NCBI GenBank assembly: GCA_003024785.1
Contig: PUQB01000060.1
Location: forward strand, 186,001 to 250,000
Direction: 5' to 3'
Source: Selaginella tamariscina
Taxonomy: Eukaryota; Streptophyta; Lycopodiopsida; Selaginellales; Selaginellaceae
Length of the DNA: 64,000 nt
Program-made: the position numbers and the translations under genes
Notes under the pieces: model-generated
What the model saw: the letters and a program-made list of their open reading frames with translations, nothing else
Told to the model about the DNA's origin: nothing
Databases searched by the model: none
Shown here: one piece after another, positions 11,408 through 24,239 of the stretch
Layout: every line of letters starts with the position of its first letter
Numbering within the stretch: position 1 is the first letter of the stretch

Positions 11408-11793
11408 CTTGAGTCTGAAGGGTTATGGTGAAATAACCCACGTTTTGGGAAATAGTGTAACATGAACATGTGACACTAAGCTAAATGACACACAATACAA
11501 CATTTGAGACACGTCTTTTGGGATTGTTTCATGGGCTTAACACCAAGGGGTTGGATACTTTAGGAAGTAGGCGTGCTTGTGCTCGCATTAAGGTATTAAA
11601 CCTTAGGTATTTACTCAAGGGAGGTGCTAGTTAGCACACTTGACTAGGAGTCTTCTCCTTGGGGTTATGAATATGTTTAAGGGTTGAACAATCTAAACTT
11701 ATTAATAAAAGCCCTTTTTGTGAAACACTTGCATGGTCACATGCTTTAAGTTGTCCAAACTTAGTCTTAAGGGAGTTTACTTAGCATAACACT
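11408..11793 (+). repeat. Left arm of inverted-repeat element, first part
   Basis: Matches 33,866-34,255 closely (AAGGGGTTGGATA, TGCTTGTGCTC, GTCACATGCTTTAAG, AGGGAGTTTACTTA). At 34,255 the match continues without a break into sequence that here only resumes at 18,984, which shows that the chromovirus at 11,794-18,983 was inserted into this arm. Confidence 0.75.
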
Positions 11794-12629
11794 TGTGTCA
11801 TAGTTTTTACTATGACTCAACCCTTAACTCTGAAGGTTGATTGTTGTCACCTATTGTACTATGTTAACACCTAAATGTAATTGGAAATAGGCTTGCTTAG
11901 TGCACTTGAGTATTTGGTAATGGTCGGGTGTTATTAGGTATTTGTAAGAAACTCTAAGGAAAGCTAAAACTTACCTTCTAAAAAACTCTTCCCTAGTTTG
12001 ACATTCTCAATTAGGTTTCTTCAAAAGTATAGCTTGTCAAAAAGAGTTAAGGACACCCCTAACATTGACTTAACCCCACGTCCCCCTTAGATTAGGTTTA
12101 GGTTTAGGGTTAGGTTAGGTCTTCTCATTTTTCATTAAGGGCTAGCATTTCGTGCCATCCCACTTACTCAATTAAGAAAACAGTAGGGGAGGGGAATCCA
12201 TCACATAAATAATATAATGAGAGTTCTTGGGTACGTCTCACCTTTGAGTTAGCCTACCCTTAACATTGGCAAGATTATGCCCTTGTGATTAAATACGTCA
12301 CTTCCAAGGAGTTAATCAAATTCCTTTGGTCTGAAAACTCACTTGTAAGCTCAAAAGGTATTGACTGAGTTCACATTCTGCAAAACTAGTGGTTGAGGCC
12401 TTGCTTTGACCGCCTCAACTACACCAAGCTAGAAACAATACATGTAACTTGGCTAACCCACATATCCTGATTCACAAGGTGAGCCTTGTTCGTGGACTTG
12501 GTCAATTGGGGCTTAAGTTCTTAAAGAATGGTAAGTTACTTTACCAAATTTTGTGGGGTTTCCATAGTGGGATTCTAGGGTTGGCATCTAGCAAGCCACC
12601 TTTTGTGGCACAAGGTAAAAGCTTTAACA
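11794..12629 (+). repeat. 5' LTR of the old chromovirus
   Basis: 836 bp, starting TGTGTCATAG and ending TTTAACA directly before the tRNA-Met-like primer site. It includes a TTTAGGG/TTAGGG-rich patch near 12,088-12,125 that also occurs in the sister LTRs. Confidence 0.75.
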
Positions 12630-15600
12630 ATTGGTATCAAAGCAAGTTCTCTGCGGTCAGTAGAACCGTTTAAAGTCATAAGGTGTTTCGGTGTTTAGAT
12701 AATTTTAAATTCTTGATTTACTATCACTTTCGGTTGATATGTTTATATTTTGCGCAGAGAGTTTAATTATGTGAGTTATCAATTTTTGGAGAAACTTGCT
12801 CAGTAAATCAATGTGAGATTTTTAGGTATGTCTGGAAGTCTTGTGCTGGTTCAAGTTCATGTGTGTGGATGTACAACCTATGCAAGGTGTTTCCAACTCT
12901 ATATTGAAAATATTCCAAGCATATTCTCTGAGTTTTGAAACTAGGGTTCAATACAATGAACAAGAGAAAACAACCAAAGCCTAAGGTATAGAGCGTTGTT
13001 GCAAGGACTCAAAATGAGGAGATAGATGAAGTTGACCCAAGTTGACCCCCTAGGGTTAGATAGTGGCCTGGCTGGTGAGAAATAATGATGGATGCCATGA
13101 ATGAACTTTAAGAGGATGTTTTAGGGTTGAACGATTGAATTAACAATGTTGCTATTCGGATTCAATTCTTTAATAGATGAAGATGGCTGTGGTCCTAGTA
13201 AGTTCAAGTTGGTCAAGCCTTTAATTTTATGGGTTCAAAAGACTACAAAGTTTTGTATAATATAGAAAGTTATTTCAAGACCGCTTTTGTGAGAAAGACA
13301 AAAGGTTGTGTATGCCAAACAATTTCTCAAAGGAGAAGCTAAACTTAGTGGCGGATTGTGGAAGGTGAATGTGGATGCTAAAACAATTGGAAACTTATAA
13401 ACAAACACCCCGATGGACCATGTTTATCAATTCGAAAGTGTATGGCATTTGGTCCCAAATATGAGTAATGATGAAGTTCAAAGTTGCTTCATGACCAGCT
13501 TCAATGAAAAAACTAGGAGATCCTAAGGTACAAGCCAATAAGCCATTAGGAATGTCACGAGGCAGCACAAAAGGTTGCTTATGGCATGTCATTAAAAAAC
13601 TTATACAATAAAGGCGATGAACCAAAACCTAAACTGTGGATTTATCCTTCAACATCTGGGGGAGAGGTTTGATAAACAACCAACTTAGTCATCATCAAAT
13701 CAAATTGCAAGTCCCTTTGTCGATAGTTTTAAGTTTTCGAACACATCAAGACTCATTGAATCTCAAAAACTATTAGCATTACCACCACCTTAGCATGCCA
13801 AGGGCTTGACTCCGAAGTGTGCTCCCCTGCAATCTTTAGGTGAAGTTGCAAAAATGTTATAATTGTAATAAGTCTGGTCATCTTGCTAAAGAATGTCGAG
13901 CACCATCACAATAATTGGGTTATTTCAAGGCGATGGTAGAAAAAGGAAGTTGTTGAATTTGAAAATCGTGAAGATCCATAAGATGAGTAAAAAGAGGTAA
14001 TGTTGTGTCAGTCACAACTTGTCTTGTTCACTATTCAAGACAAAACTGACCCTTTGCTATATTAATAGGAAGGATATAAGAGGACCAAGTTTAAATGATG
14101 ATCGATATTTAAGCAACATACAACTTCATATCGACTAGTTTAATTCGTCGATTAAATTTGAATATAACAAAGACGAGTGAAATAAAGAATAATTTTGACA
14201 AAGGTTTTCAAAATACTAATAATATACCAAGGGCAATTCATGTCCAAATCAAAAATTGGAAAGCTAAGCTAGACTAGTTGTTTTAAATATGATGGGGTCC
14301 GACTTTGTGTTGGGTATGAAATGGTTTCATAAACAGTAATTTGAAATGAGGGGATCTAGGGATAATCGAATCACACTTGTAATAAAAAAAAAGAGGATAT
14401 TTAAAAAATGACTCTTAGGATGGAAACACAAACTAATAAGGATTAAAATTCTATGTTCCTTACCTTAACTCAATTGCGTAAGGCGGTTAAACATCGAGAA
14501 CGTGTATTTCTTTTAATGGTTTTAAATACTGGTGAAGTCAAGATAAAAGATGATCAAGAATCTGTTCTCGAACCTATTTTAGAAATTTTAAACATGTTTA
14601 AGGACATGTTGGCAGAAGACTTATCACATGAGCTACCTCTACGTCAAGATGTGGACCATAGGATAAAGATTTTACTAAGTTTGTCTCCATCGATAAGAGC
14701 CCCATATCAATTAAATCCTTAAGAGTTGATAAAATTGAAGAGACAGTTGACAGAATTAATTGGTCGAGAACATATTTAGTCTAGTCAATCCTCATATGGT
14801 GCACCGATCTTGTTTATAATGAAAAAAGATGGTATGATGCAGATGTGTGTGGATTATTAAGAATTAAATGCAATAACTATAAAAAATAAGTATCCTTTTT
14901 CGCAAGTAGATAACTTATTTGATAAGATATCAAAAGCAAAGTATTTTTTCAAGAATAGATTTGAGATATGGGTACCATCAGATTCGGGGAGTAAAGAATG
15001 ACATTAAGAAGACCTCTTTTCAAATGTGTTATGGATCATTTGAGTTTTTAATCTTGCCATTTAGGTTGTGCAATGCTCCATCAACTTTTTGCACAATAAT
15101 GAATGATGTATTTAAAGACTATCTAAATGAGTTCACAGTGGTGTATATTGATGACATTTTGATCTTCAGTTTGACAATTGAGGAATATGTAAAACACTTA
15201 AAAAAAATATTTCAAAGGTTAAGGAAAATCATGTGTATGCTAAGGAAAGCAAGTGCGCATTTGGTTAAACCAAGATAGACTTCTTGGGACACTTGACCTC
15301 AAGTGAGAAGGTTGCCAGGAATTCAAAGAAACTTCATGTTATTATTGAGTAATTAATTTTGAAAGACGTGCATTAAATCAGATCATTTCTTAGTCTGACA
15401 GAGTATTATCATAGATTCATACAAGATTACTCGAAGATAGCCGCATCATTGACGGATCTCACGAAGAACATTCCATGGCATTGGACTCTAGAGTGCCAAT
15501 GGGTGTTTATTAAACTCAAATAAGCTATCTCTTCTGAGCCAGTTTTGCAGTTGTTAATTTTTGAAGATCTATTTGAGGTAGAGTGTGATGTTTCTGACTT

Positions 15601-17813
15601 TACAATTAGTGGTGTATTATAGCAGAAGGTACATCCAATGTCCTTTTTGTTGAAGAAGTTGGATGTCACACAAATTCGATGGCCTACTCACAAAAAAGAG
15701 ATGTATGCTATTCTTACTTCCTTGAAGTATTGGCATCATTATCTTTCAAGTCATGACATTGTGGTTTGGACAGATAGTGTAACTCTAAGGTACTTTGAAA
15801 CACAACTAAAGCTATTACTGAAGTATGCTAGATGGCAACATAAATTAGCTCGATTTCATCATAAAATCAAACATAAAGCTGGAAAAGACAATGTGCTAGC
15901 TGACGCACTTGGTATAAAAAGGGCATCTTCATATTATGTCGGTACCGGTGTCAATTGTAATAGATAAATTTGTAATGGCATATCCTCAGGATGAGTTTGC
16001 GAAGGAGCCTAGTAGAAAAAAAGAAATAAGTTCATCAATTATGAAGAGACAGTAATATTCCAACAAAAATAGAAAGTCGCTCAAGCATGCACATTTTGTA
16101 GTGCAAGATTGAGTTCTTTATTATAAAAATAAGAGACTTTATGTTCTAGAAAGAACATGGAAGTAAAGGCTGTTAAGAGAAGATCACAATGTTCCTTTGG
16201 CAGGCATAGTGGAAGGCATAAGACGTTGGCTCTACTAAAACAAGGATTTTATTGGTCGGGAATGAAAGACGACATTGTTGAGTATGTTAAGTCATGCCCT
16301 ATATGTCAACAAGTGAAGAGTTGATAACAAAAACGAGATGGAAAATTCCAGTGTATACCAATTCTAAAACAACCATTTCAAAGTGTTACTTTGAACTTTG
16401 TCATATGATTGTCAAAATTTTGTGGTTTCAATGGCCTCATGGTGGTGGTCAATCAATTTTCAAAGGTTACTCAATTTATTTTAATTGTAGAGACAGTGAA
16501 TGTGAATCAAGTAGCAAAGTTGTTCTTTCATGAGTAGTAAAAGTACGTGGACTACCGGAAATGATGATCTCAGATCAGGATTTTCAGTTTACAAGCAAGT
16601 TTTGGAGAACGTTATTTAAATAGTTTAGTACATTGTTAAAGTTTAGTACAGCTTACCATCTACAAATAGATAGTTAAACGGAGGGTGAACCAACAAGTCA
16701 AATATTATCTTAGATGCTATGTTCAAGGTGATCAAATTAATTGGGTTGAACACTTGGATATGGTTAAGATATGTTATAATAACTCGACACACATTGCGAT
16801 TGGGTGTAGCCTGATGGAGGTGTTAATTGGGAATAAGAGTGGTATTCCTTAGAACATGGTATTACCAAAAGACGATACGATATCAATCGAGTTCCTTATG
16901 TAGCATAGTTCACTGGATAGTTGTATCATACATGGGAAGTTGCTCGTCAAGCAATGGCTGTAGCACAAAAAAGGTATTGTTAATAGTACGATAAGCATCG
17001 ATGTGATGTAGAATATTAAGTTGGAGATATGGTATTGTTGAGTACCATAAACATGAAGGTTCTAGTGACTCTTTCAAGAAAGTTTCTATTGCACTACATA
17101 AGTCCATAAAATGTGGTAAAGCGAGTAGTATGGGTTACATCTTCCTCCAGAGTTGGGAGCGATACACAATGTGTTTCATGTCAATTTACTCAAACCATTT
17201 AACAGAGATGAGAAACTTTCATAAAGATATTATAGTTTACCTTCTCCTCTAAGAGTTCGAAGTTAAGGCAATATTAAAAGGGAGGAACATTCATGAGCAG
17301 TAGAAAAATAAATGTGAATATCTTGTTCAGTGGAAAGGTTACTTGGCATGTGAGTTGACATGAGAACCATTGGAGAATCTACAAAACGTGATGAAGTTAG
17401 CGAATAAGTTTGAGGCAAGGTCTCAAGCTGTTTGTTAAGCTATTAAGAAATAAAGTGGACTCTATTTTTTATTAACCTAAGGGCTGATAAACAATATTAA
17501 CTAAAGGCCTTTGATATAAAGTTTAGTTAAAGTAAAGAAATTAACTAATTTGTTATTTGTATCGAGTGACAAACTTTGCAGACGTGCAAAGTTCTCTAGG
17601 TGGCTTCATGTCGTAGGTGGTGCCTTTGGCAGCTGAGTTATAACTCATTGAATGACGGTTTTGAAGTACTTGGCTTTGTATAAAGTAAGGGGTTAATAAA
17701 ACTTGTGAACTTTATGTTAACTCCGTATAGAGTGATTGATTAATTTTTTTTAACCTAGTCTAATTTTGGAGTTAGACTTCAATGAGAATGTTGACATTTT
17801 TAAAGGCAAGAAG

Positions 17814-18983
17814 TGTGTCATATTTTTTACTATGATTCGACCTTTGACTTTGAAGGTTGATTATTGTCACATATATATACTATGTTGAAGGGCAGGAAAT
17901 AGGCTCACTTAGTGCACTTGGGTATTTGGTGATGACCCAGTTGAGTGTCATTAGGTATTTATAAAAAACTCTAGGCAAAGCTAGAACTTATCTTTTAGAA
18001 AACTCTCCCCCAGTTTGACGCTCCTAATTAGGTTTTTTCAAGAGTATAGCTTGTCAAAAAGGGTTAGGGACACCCCTAAGATTGACCTAACCTAGGGTTG
18101 CCTTAACCGCACGCCCTCCTTAGGGGTTAGGGTTATAGTTAGGGTTAAGTTAGGCTAGCTCCATCACATAAATAAGATAGAGTATATGTAGTGAAAGTTC
18201 CTTGATTCAAAAGAGAGCTTGTTATTCTTCTACTAGTGCAAGTTATGTTGTTAAGGCACAACTCTCTGTTGCTTAACTTCTATATGATAGGGGTATGTCC
18301 CACCTTCGGGTTAGCCTACCCTTAACGTTGGTAAGAATATGCCTTTATGAATGGGTACGTCACTTCCAAGGAGTTAGTCAAATTTCTTTAGTTCGAAAAC
18401 CTACTCACAAGCTCAAAAGGCATTATTCAAGTTCATGTTTCACAAAACTAGTGGTTAAGGCCTTACTCTAGCCACCTCAATCACGCCAAGCTAGGAACAA
18501 TACTTACATACTTGTTATTCTTATACTGGTGCAAGCTAAGCTTGTGTCATTAAGGTATAACCTTTTGTTATGCTGCCCTAACTTCCAAGATAGGGGTAAA
18601 TCCCACCTTCGGGTTAACCTACCCTTAACATTGGCAGGATTATGCCTTTGTGACCAGGTAGGAGTTAATTAAATTTCTTTGGTCCGAAAACCCGCTCCCA
18701 AGCTCAAAAGGCATTATTCAAGTTCACATTTCATAAAACTAGTGGTTAAGGCCTTACTCTGGCCACCTTAACCACGCCAAGCTAGGAACAATACTTGCAT
18801 CTCAGCTGGCCCATGTATCCTAATTCATAAGGTGAGCCTCTTTTGTGGACTTGGTCAACTGGTTCATAAGGGATGGGTTCCTAACATGGGTTACTTTACC
18901 AGATTTTGTGAAGTTTCTAGAGAGGAATTCCAAGGTTGGTATTTGACAAGTCACCTTTGTGGCACTAGGTAAAAAATTTGACA
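17814..18983 (+). repeat. 3' LTR of the old chromovirus, with internal tandem duplication
   Basis: Homologous to 11,794-12,629 but about 330 bp longer, because a stretch of roughly 270-300 bp is present twice in tandem (about 18,235-18,515 and 18,516-18,800). Both units carry 'ACCTTCGGGTTA.CCTACCCTTAAC' and 'GGCATTATTCAAGTTCA' landmarks. Confidence 0.7.
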
Positions 18984-19430
18984 ACTCATGTCTGCCTATG
19001 GCGCCCACTTGTGTTCTCATTAAGTACTAACCCTCGGACTAAGGCATGTCTTAGCCACTCAAACCCTTAAGGGTTAGTTGTGAACCCTCAGGTTATATTC
19101 CTGGATAAGGGTGATTCCTTAAAGGGTAAGTGATGATGCCTTAGTTATGTCACGGGTTTGTGTGAGGCAGATCTCCTTTGTGGGGTTATGGCATAAGCCT
19201 ATTTAGGTCTTCTGGGATAGGATTCTAAAGTTTATTTGGGTTATTTTTTAAGGTTCGAGGGATAGTCATTTTAGGGGACTTAGGGTAGGATCCTAAGTCT
19301 TATACATATTTGGGCATCTAAGTAATGGTCATATAAAAAATTTAATGTTGCTCACACAAGGTGTGAATGCCAAATAGCCACTTGATAACCACATGTTGGC
19401 TCTTCAAATTAAAATTCTAATAGTGTATTA
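18984..19430 (+). repeat. Left arm of inverted-repeat element, second part
   Basis: Continues the match to the uninterrupted copy from 34,265 to about 34,700 (TAGCCACTCAAACCCTTA, GGGTGATTCCTTAAAGGG, GTTGCTCACACAAGGTGTGA). It is also the mirror image of 19,950-20,625 in inverted orientation. Confidence 0.75.
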
Positions 19431-19950
19431 CCTCATAATTCTGTAAGTTTTGCCCCATCCTTAACACTAAGGATGGTACATGGCCCTAACAAGATTCAAA
19501 CTCGCAATGCTTTTATGCACCATCCTCAGTGCCAAGGATGAAATGTCAATTTTTAAAAGAGAAAATTTGGCTACACACTAATGCATCTCATATCCTTGGT
19601 GTTAAGGATGGTCAATTAATTTTATGAAGTCGCTTCATATACGTGCATCCATCATGCTCAATCTAGAATGCAAAAAATTCTTGAACATACATGAAAATAA
19701 AAATATGAATTATTCTATGTATTTTTTTTTTTTTACAAGACGATTATTATACTTGTGGGGAGTTCAATTCACCATATAGAATATCCTTGCCACATTAATA
19801 TAGCTAGGTAGCATATATTTGATGCATAAATATGTTTCTCAGTATCACAATCGATGCCAAGGATGACATTTTGTACAAATTTCACTCATGAAATTCACTA
19901 CACAATGTATGATATCAAAATTTTGATTTGAAATGCCAACACAAAGTAAT
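19430..19950. repeat. Centre of inverted-repeat element with hairpin cores
   Basis: Contains at least three short inverted repeats of the type CATCCTTAACACTAAGGATG and CATCCTCAGTGCCAAGGATG near 19,458-19,545, and a similar one near 19,590-19,610. The rest is AT-rich with no coding signal. Confidence 0.6.
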
Positions 19951-20625
19951 ACATGGTTGCCAAGTGATCTTCTAATGTCATAATTTTGTGTGAGCAACAC
20001 TAAATCTTTTATGATGACCTCAAGAGCTTAACACACATACCCAAGTAGGCATGAGACTTAAGGTTCACCTTTAAGTACCCTATAGTGACTACCTTCAAAA
20101 CCATTAAAGATAACTCAAGTAAATTTTAGAATCATATCTCATGAAACTTAAACATGTTCATGCCCTAACCTCACCAACTCCATACATACCCTGTGACAAA
20201 ACTAAGGCATTATCCTAATACCTTAAGGAATCACCTTCATCTAAGAGTACAACCCCTTTAGGGTGATGAGGGGTATCTTGACTCATAACTAATCCCTAAG
20301 GGTTTGTGTGTTATTCCTAAATCTAAGTTTGAACAACCTTAAGCATGTGACCACATGAGTGCCTCAACTCATGGACATGTTTATATACAACCATGAATGT
20401 CAGAAAGTACACCCTATTATGAGGCCTAACCTCCTTTTAGTAAATGCCCAAGGCTTAACATTAAGCACAAGCAAGTTTGCTTGTTAGGATCTTCATCCCC
20501 TTGGCATTAAACTCATGACACAACCCCAAAGGTTGTGCCTTGGGTGTTGAATTGTGTGTCATTTGACTTATTATCACATGTTCATGTAACATTATTTTAT
20601 CATAACTCCTTAAAGGCAAGAGTCA
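19950..20625 (-). repeat. Right arm of inverted-repeat element (inverted copy)
   Basis: The reverse complement follows 33,870-34,700 and the left arm in order: the GTTGCTCACACAAA end, 'GGGGTTGTACTCTTAGATGA', 'GTCACATGCTTAAGGTTG' and 'CTTGTGCTTAATGTTAAG'. Divergence is larger than between the two forward copies. Confidence 0.7.
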
Positions 20626-20635
20626 CATCTGGGAG

Positions 20636-20935
20636 AAGGGCCCATAAGGTTGCAAGTTCAATTCTATTTTTTGAAGCTACAATATCTTTTATGGTGTATG
20701 GCCCGGTTTAGAGTTGAATTTCTTTTTCAAGGTACAATATTAATCTTGCCCTAATGAGAATATGCACAATAGTGAGGATAATATATGACCCAAAAGGTTG
20801 GGAGTTCAATTTTTTTATTAAGATACAATATGAACAATCCTTGGCGTAATTAAGACACAATATTAACGATCCTTTGTACTAAGGACAATGCACATCCTCA
20901 ACAAAGTTCAAACAATTTGCTTGACTAACTAGTCA
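20636..20935. repeat. Hairpin units next to right arm
   Basis: Several degenerate units with cores such as CATAAGGTTGCAAGTTCAAT and 'ATGACCCAAAAGGTTGGGAG', the same core family as 7,250-7,570 and 24,240-26,620. Confidence 0.6.
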
Positions 20936-20939
20936 ACCT

Positions 20940-21140
20940 ATGAAATTACACACACATATATAAGATTGTATAATACACATTATTTCAAAAAAAATTATAT
21001 ACTTTTACATGTTTGTGTTTGTGTGTACATATGAACAAACATATTGCAACACAGCTTTAGTTAAGTCGATTCTTTATTGATTAAAGAATTTTTAAAAAAT
21101 TAATTTTTAAATAAACATGTTTCCTTCTTTTATATAAAAA
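20940..21140 (-). repeat. AT-rich end segment, inverted copy 3
   Basis: The reverse complement repeats the landmarks of 10,300-10,620: a CATTTTAT-type start with AAAGAAGGAAACATGTTTAT, the TCGACTTAACTAAAGC patch, ACATGTAAAAGTATATAA and a TAGTTAGTCAAGC end. It supplies the right outer end of the inverted-repeat element. Confidence 0.7.
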
Positions 21141-21394
21141 GAACTATATAGTGATATATATTCTGGTAGTTAAACTGTTATTTATGAATAATTATAATGC
21201 AAATTTAGATTTATGTATGTTTTTATTAAAAATGAATCATCCTTGGTGCCAAGGACATTTGTGAAATGTGTATAACATTGTAATATAACTATGTAACAAT
21301 TCATGAACATGTCCTTAACATCAACCACAACATTTTCTTTTAGTTTAAATAAAATAAACTGTATAATAGCACACAAGGTTCAACATGTCAAATA

Positions 21395-21620
21395 ACTCTC
21401 CCCTCAAATGACAATGATGTGGGAGTGGGTCCTCTCTCAATTTCTCTTGTGCATGTATGTGTGAATATAAATATATTATATAAACATTATATACATATAA
21501 ATGATGAGTTATTCGCATTTTATGCTAATTATTCTCTCTTTTCTCTAACCTTTTCTAACTCTATAAACATTTGTGTGTGGCAACAACTTAATTCCAAGGT
21601 TCAATTCTTCTTATAGTTCT
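21395..21620 (+). repeat. Fragment of dispersed segment S (5' part)
   Basis: GAGTGGGTCCTCTCTCAATT and the following CTTGTGCATGTATGTG, ATAAATGATGA and ATTCTCTCTTTTCT run parallel the starts of the larger copies near 27,480 and 60,350. Only the first part is present. Confidence 0.6.
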
Positions 21621-21899
21621 TTGAGCAAGGTATTTGGAAAGGATAGGGATAAAGTTAGAGAATGATGGCATGGAGTTGGATTGTGCCATCTCTAGTTGTG
21701 TAAGGCTAAGAGAGTAGTGCATGTAATCCGTTAAATTTAAAAGAGCAATCTTATCAATGCCTACAAGTATGTAATACAAATGTACCACACACACATATGT
21801 ATATATTAAAGCTTTTGTTGTCACTAATTTAATTTTATATTTAAGTTCTCCATATGTTAAACTATGCACATATATGTGTTTATATATGTTATTTTTGTA

Positions 21900-22558
21900 G
21901 TATTCCAAGTAGTAGCATTCAATTGGATTTGGCCCAAGAAGTCTTATAAATTAAGTATGTGTTAGACATAGTGGTTTATCAAGCGTTCTTCTATAGAAAC
22001 CAAGCTTGAACATCAATTAGATGGTGTTGAAATATTTTGTCGCTACCCACAACAAAAAGTTGAGAAGAAGGTTTTTTGTTGTTTCCACTAAATTTGTGCA
22101 TATTGTTCTCACATTGTAAGACAAATCAATGAAACCACTCAAAAATTTAACATCTTTGTCACATTGCAAGCCACGTAAATAGCACCTTGAGACTTTTCAC
22201 TACTGAAACCACTATCCAAAATTCACTCACGAATCCACTTTATTTTGTACATGTTTCTCCCTAAGACTTTTCACTATTCAACACCACTCTTTAGTCTACA
22301 TAATTAGCCACTATGGAAAATGTTTTGTACCCTTGTTAAAATTGACTTATTCATTGTGGCTTTTAAATTGTAAAGTCCCATTCACAACCAAGTCACTTTT
22401 AAGTGCTTTCACAACAAAAGCCACAATCTTTAACTTATTGTGTGAATTGTGAGTTCTTTGTGCTAAAACATTGAATTGTTATGTCTCTACTATGGCTTAC
22501 AAAAGTTGTTTGATGGGGACTACCATAAATAAAAGATTAAAAAAAAAAGAAAAAAAAG

Positions 22559-22590
<32 letters not shown>

Positions 22591-22600
22591 AAAAAAAATT
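21900..22600 (+). repeat. Unclassified repeat ending in an A-rich tract
   Basis: A gene-free stretch with repeated short words (GACTTTTCACTA twice, CACATTG(T/C)AAG twice) that ends in a tract of 7 to 9 A separated by single G (about 22,537-22,600). An A-rich 3' end is what a retroposed LINE or SINE would leave, but I see no RT or tRNA-like promoter, so this stays a possibility. Confidence 0.4.
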
Positions 22601-23575
22601 AAGAAGAGAAAAGATTAACTAGGGACAACTTAACATCTCCACCAATAAAAAGGGCGTGTATTCAACCTTTAATATACATACAATACCTTAAAATTTAAAG
22701 TATATTTTATGGAATCCTTACAAAACTTAATAATAAAATCATTATGTTAAGAATAATAACTAAGTTAAGAGCTATTAAATAATTAAATCCAGAATCAAAT
22801 TAAGAATAAACTTGCTAAGTTAAAAAAACAAGTAAATAAATAGTAAATTATTATTATTAAATACTAACTATGGGTATGTGCACTAATTGTAGCATATATT
22901 TATACATGTATCAGCTCATGTGTGTATATATATATATATATATATAATTTCCGTGTTATATTGTAAGCATTATATAAAAAGAGGCTATATTATATATACA
23001 TATGTAGATAAATAATCAATAATATAAGTTACAACAATTAAAATATTAATTTGATGTAATCGTTTTCATATTATATAATATAACGATTGTATCTGGGATG
23101 CATTGAACAAATTATGTGGCTTAGCTATACGATTTATATAGAATAATTACAGACGTGTACATTGACTTGATCCTGTTGAAAAGATTATAGTAATGATCAG
23201 AGGTCGTTCCTCCTTTTCTAAGCACGTGTGCAGAGGCATGCATATACAGAAGATGTGTTTGATCACGAGAATGAGAGACGGAGATAAAGGTTCAAATGAT
23301 GTCTATGTAGACCCAAGACATTCCGTTCACAATCATGAGAGCACGTCACACATAATTTATATGTATACATAGACTGTTTGTATTATTGAGATTCATTTAA
23401 CATTCAAGAGCAAAAAATATTCCGATTCCATTATATGGAATCAGTTCATAACACTGTGAAGCCCCATAAGCATTATAATACGTAAACATATACATACTTA
23501 TATATATGTATATATGTAGGACTAAAGGTTAAAATGTATCGTTAAGAAAAGGAAATCATTAAGTTACATGTGTCA
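22600..23575. other. AT-rich gene-free stretch
   Basis: No coding signal. It includes a (TA)n run near 22,926-22,947 and several short palindromes, and nothing else I can name. Confidence 0.5.
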
Positions 23576-23577
23576 AG

Positions 23578-23960
23578 GGAAAGTTTGTTGTTATAGAAGA
23601 GTGGTGTAATCGTTCTTGAATAAATCTTTCACTTTCATGTATACAAGTACACGTGTTTGACCACCAAAACTACATTTTCCAAAAGCAGTATACACAAAAT
23701 ATTCGTTTGCAAGATAGATTTATAAACTAATATTGAATACACGATACTTCTTTCAAACCCTAGTCTTCTGTCTAATTATGGTCTTTTTAATGCAAATAAT
23801 ATATTTATATAATGTGAGGCCTTAAATAAATAAATAAAAGTTAGAACATGTCAATATCAAACTCATAGACAGTTCAAGTAAGTGTGACCAACTTTAATTA
23901 TCCAAGTAATGTTATACCATAATCATTCTATGTTGTTAATTACCAAGTATCTTAAAGGGC
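23578..23960 (+). repeat. Dispersed segment P, copy 1
   Basis: Shares with 63,625-64,000 the order GTTGTTATAGAAGAGTG, AAAACTACATTTTCC, AGATAGATTTATAAACTAAT, TCAAACCCTAGTCTT and GAGGCCTTAAATAAATAAAT. The last part also occurs at 55,725-55,860. Confidence 0.75.
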
Positions 23961-24239
23961 AGAACTATTTTGCTTGTATCCGTACAGCCACGTCATCATG
24001 TCTATACAACCACGTTATCACGTCCATACAATTGTTTTGTCATTAGGAGAATACCCTATCCTCATCACCATTGAGTACACATTCGTGCCTTAAACCTGTG
24101 TTACATAATTATATTAGTGTTGTATATAATTTAAAGACGTCATGGTGCCTACACAATTATATTATAATGTTGTATATAATTTGCAGATGTCTTTTGGCAC
24201 TACAATGGTGCATAATCTTAAAAATTTGTGAGTTTGAAA

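Larger units (their letters stand above)
11794..18983 (+). mobile_element. Chromovirus (Ty3-type LTR retroelement), old and heavily broken
   Basis: Bounded by a 5' LTR (11,794-12,629) and a 3' LTR (17,814-18,983), both starting TGTGTCATA. A site resembling the 3' end of initiator Met tRNA (TGGTATCAAAGC) follows the 5' LTR. Parts in order are a leader and gag region with a zinc-knuckle remnant near 13.87 kb, an RT region at about 14.7-15.4 kb with a YIDD box, an RNase H region at about 15.5-15.95 kb, an integrase region at about 16.1-17.1 kb and a chromodomain near 17.26-17.43 kb (EYLVQWKGYL-type). It has many breaks, on the order of tens, and clearly diverged LTRs, so it is ancient. It lies inside the arm of another repeat. 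Confidence 0.85.

Noticed and set aside
12088-12125. Interstitial telomere repeat
   Set aside because: The patch occurs at the same position in three LTRs of one family, so it belongs to the LTR.
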